In this document: piece by piece, positions 6,182 through 6,806 of the stretch
Layout: the number at the start of each line of letters is the position of its first letter
Position numbering within the stretch: position 1 is the first letter of the stretch
Origin: Deltaproteobacteria bacterium
GTDB lineage: Bacteria > Myxococcota_A > Polyangia > Palsa-1104 > JAEUJZ01
Assembly: GCA_017990795.1 (NCBI GenBank)
Contig: JAGNNG010000038.1
Location: 2,925 to 9,730, forward strand
Direction: 5' to 3'
Length of the DNA stretch: 6,806 nt
Program-made: the position numbers and the translations under genes
Notes under the pieces: model-generated
Told to the model about the DNA's origin: nothing
Databases searched by the model: none
What the model saw: the letters and a program-made list of their open reading frames with translations, nothing else

Positions 6182-6755
6182 TGGCTGGATTGGGGCGGCT
6201 GGGCAGCTCTAACCGCACAGGACGCACCGACCAAAGCTCAGACGGGCCGGCAAGTTTGTCGTCGCTTGCGCCATCCGAGTTGACGGTGACAGTGGTTTCT
6301 TTGGCCCCGGGCCGCAGCTCGCTGCCAACACAGTTTTCGGCATCACTGCGCAGCTTCTGCGCCAGCTCCAGCGCTTTTTGCGCACGGCCCTTCTCTGCTG
6401 CCATGGCCGCCGCGTCGGAGCGCTCACTCGCGCTCTCCCAAGCGACGCGCGCAATCTGGGTACTTTCAGCGGTCTGCGACAAAGCCCGCAGGCGCTCGTA
6501 CAGACAGGCTTCTTTGATCTTGTCACCTTGCGCGCTGGCCGACTTCCGTAGACCAGCAACCTGCGTCACCGCCGAGCGGACTTCAAACAGCACCGCTGCA
6601 AAATCTACCGTCGGTGCGGCTGCAGGCTTGTTCGCGGCGGCAACAGCTGCAGGTGCGACAGGCTCAGCTGCGATTGCTGACTGTGGCTGGCCTACCCCGA
6701 CCGTAAGCGCAGCAGCCCCGAGCCCAAGCCAGAGGGTCCAGCGACGAGAACGCAT
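6159..6755 (-). CDS. Secreted helical (coiled-coil) protein of unknown function
   Basis: From ATG 6755 the protein is 198 residues with a good signal peptide: MRSRR, core WTLWLGLGAAALTVGV, cleavage near AIAA|EP (residue 30). In-frame starts ATG 6779 and GTG 6785 would add 8 or 10 residues; GTG 6785 has AAGG 8 nt upstream, so the true start is uncertain. After an Ala/Pro-rich linker (31-49), residues 52-141 look almost wholly alpha-helical, with Ala/Glu/Lys/Arg-rich coiled-coil-like stretches (ERLRALSQTAESTQ, KGRAQKALELAQKLRSDAE). The only mature cysteines, C84 and C142, bracket this region and could form a disulfide. The tail (150-198) is polar and probably disordered. I recognise no family. 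The 23-nt overlap with the porin gene implies co-expression with the export pair, so a periplasmic accessory role is an inference from context. Confidence 0.75.
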   Translation of the reverse strand: MRSRRWTLWLGLGAAALTVGVGQPQSAIAAEPVAPAAVAAANKPAAAPTVDFAAVLFEVRSAVTQVAGLRKSASAQGDKIKEACLYERLRALSQTAESTQIARVAWESASERSDAAAMAAEKGRAQKALELAQKLRSDAENCVGSELRPGAKETTVTVNSDGASDDKLAGPSELWSVRPVRLELPSRPNPASAFRPSR

Positions 6756-6787
6756 CGATCGCAAGGTTACGTAAGACATCAGCACAC

Positions 6788-6806
6788 CGTTAGCCTTAGC
6801 TTAGGC
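6788..6806 (-). repeat. Three spaced CTAA motifs at the window edge
   Basis: Read on the minus strand, the last bases contain CTAA three times at 5- and 6-nt spacing (CCTAAGCTAAGGCTAACGG). They lie immediately upstream of the possible GTG start at 6785, and the middle copy supplies the AAGG. The region is cut by the window edge, so a regulatory role cannot be judged. Confidence 0.2.

Noticed and set aside
6190..6774. Long plus-strand open frame (194 codons) opposite the coiled-coil gene
   Set aside because: It is antisense to a gene with a signal peptide and coherent helical pattern. The antisense product is Ser/Ala/Arg-rich, low in complexity and without motifs, as expected from a GC-rich complement.
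1..6806. CRISPR array, tRNA, rRNA, insertion sequence or toxin-antitoxin pair
   Set aside because: No regularly spaced repeats, tRNA-like folds, transposase motifs or small gene pairs were seen; intergenic space is only about 250 nt in total.

Overview
The window is GC-rich, almost fully coding, and every gene I can support lies on the minus strand, so transcription runs from the right edge (6806) to the left edge (1). Signal peptides, a short outer-membrane polysaccharide export (OPX) lipoprotein, large outer-membrane beta-barrels and a LysM/FecR envelope protein indicate a Gram-negative (diderm) bacterium. A short OPX protein paired with a separate barrel is well known from myxobacteria, so Myxococcota or a related former deltaproteobacterial lineage is my best guess. 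This is inference; no rRNA or other marker is present.

In transcription order: (1) 6755-6159, a secreted coiled-coil protein of unknown function with two mature cysteines. (2) 6181-4781, a ~466-residue outer-membrane beta-barrel resembling the EpsX/Wzp porins; its GTG start overlaps the end of gene 1. (3) 4767-4186, a short OPX lipoprotein with Poly_export and SLBB domains and no C-terminal membrane helix. Genes 1-3 are tightly packed and look like one transcription unit for moving a polysaccharide across the outer membrane. No glycosyltransferase, Wzx/Wzy or Wzc gene is visible here.

After a 120-nt gap with a good promoter candidate comes (4) 4065-1915, a 716-residue multidomain protein: signal peptide, LysM-like domain, FecR-like domain, fibronectin-III-like segment, proline stretch and predicted C-terminal outer-membrane barrel. 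Its likely start lies 7 nt after a perfect TATAAT, so the mRNA may be leaderless.

After a 94-nt gap comes a second tight unit: (5) 1820-915, coaX, type III pantothenate kinase (first step of coenzyme A synthesis) with an unusual ~30-35 residue insertion; (6) 918-361, a small integral membrane protein whose GTG start overlaps the coaX stop by 4 nt; and (7) 341 to the left edge, a membrane-anchored TlpA/ResA-like thioredoxin with a CGPC active site, cut off by the window.

The points most worth following up are the LysM-FecR-FN3-barrel fusion next to the split polysaccharide exporter, the uncharacterised two-cysteine protein coupled to the porin, and the possible leaderless promoter. I see no mobile element, CRISPR array, tRNA or rRNA.
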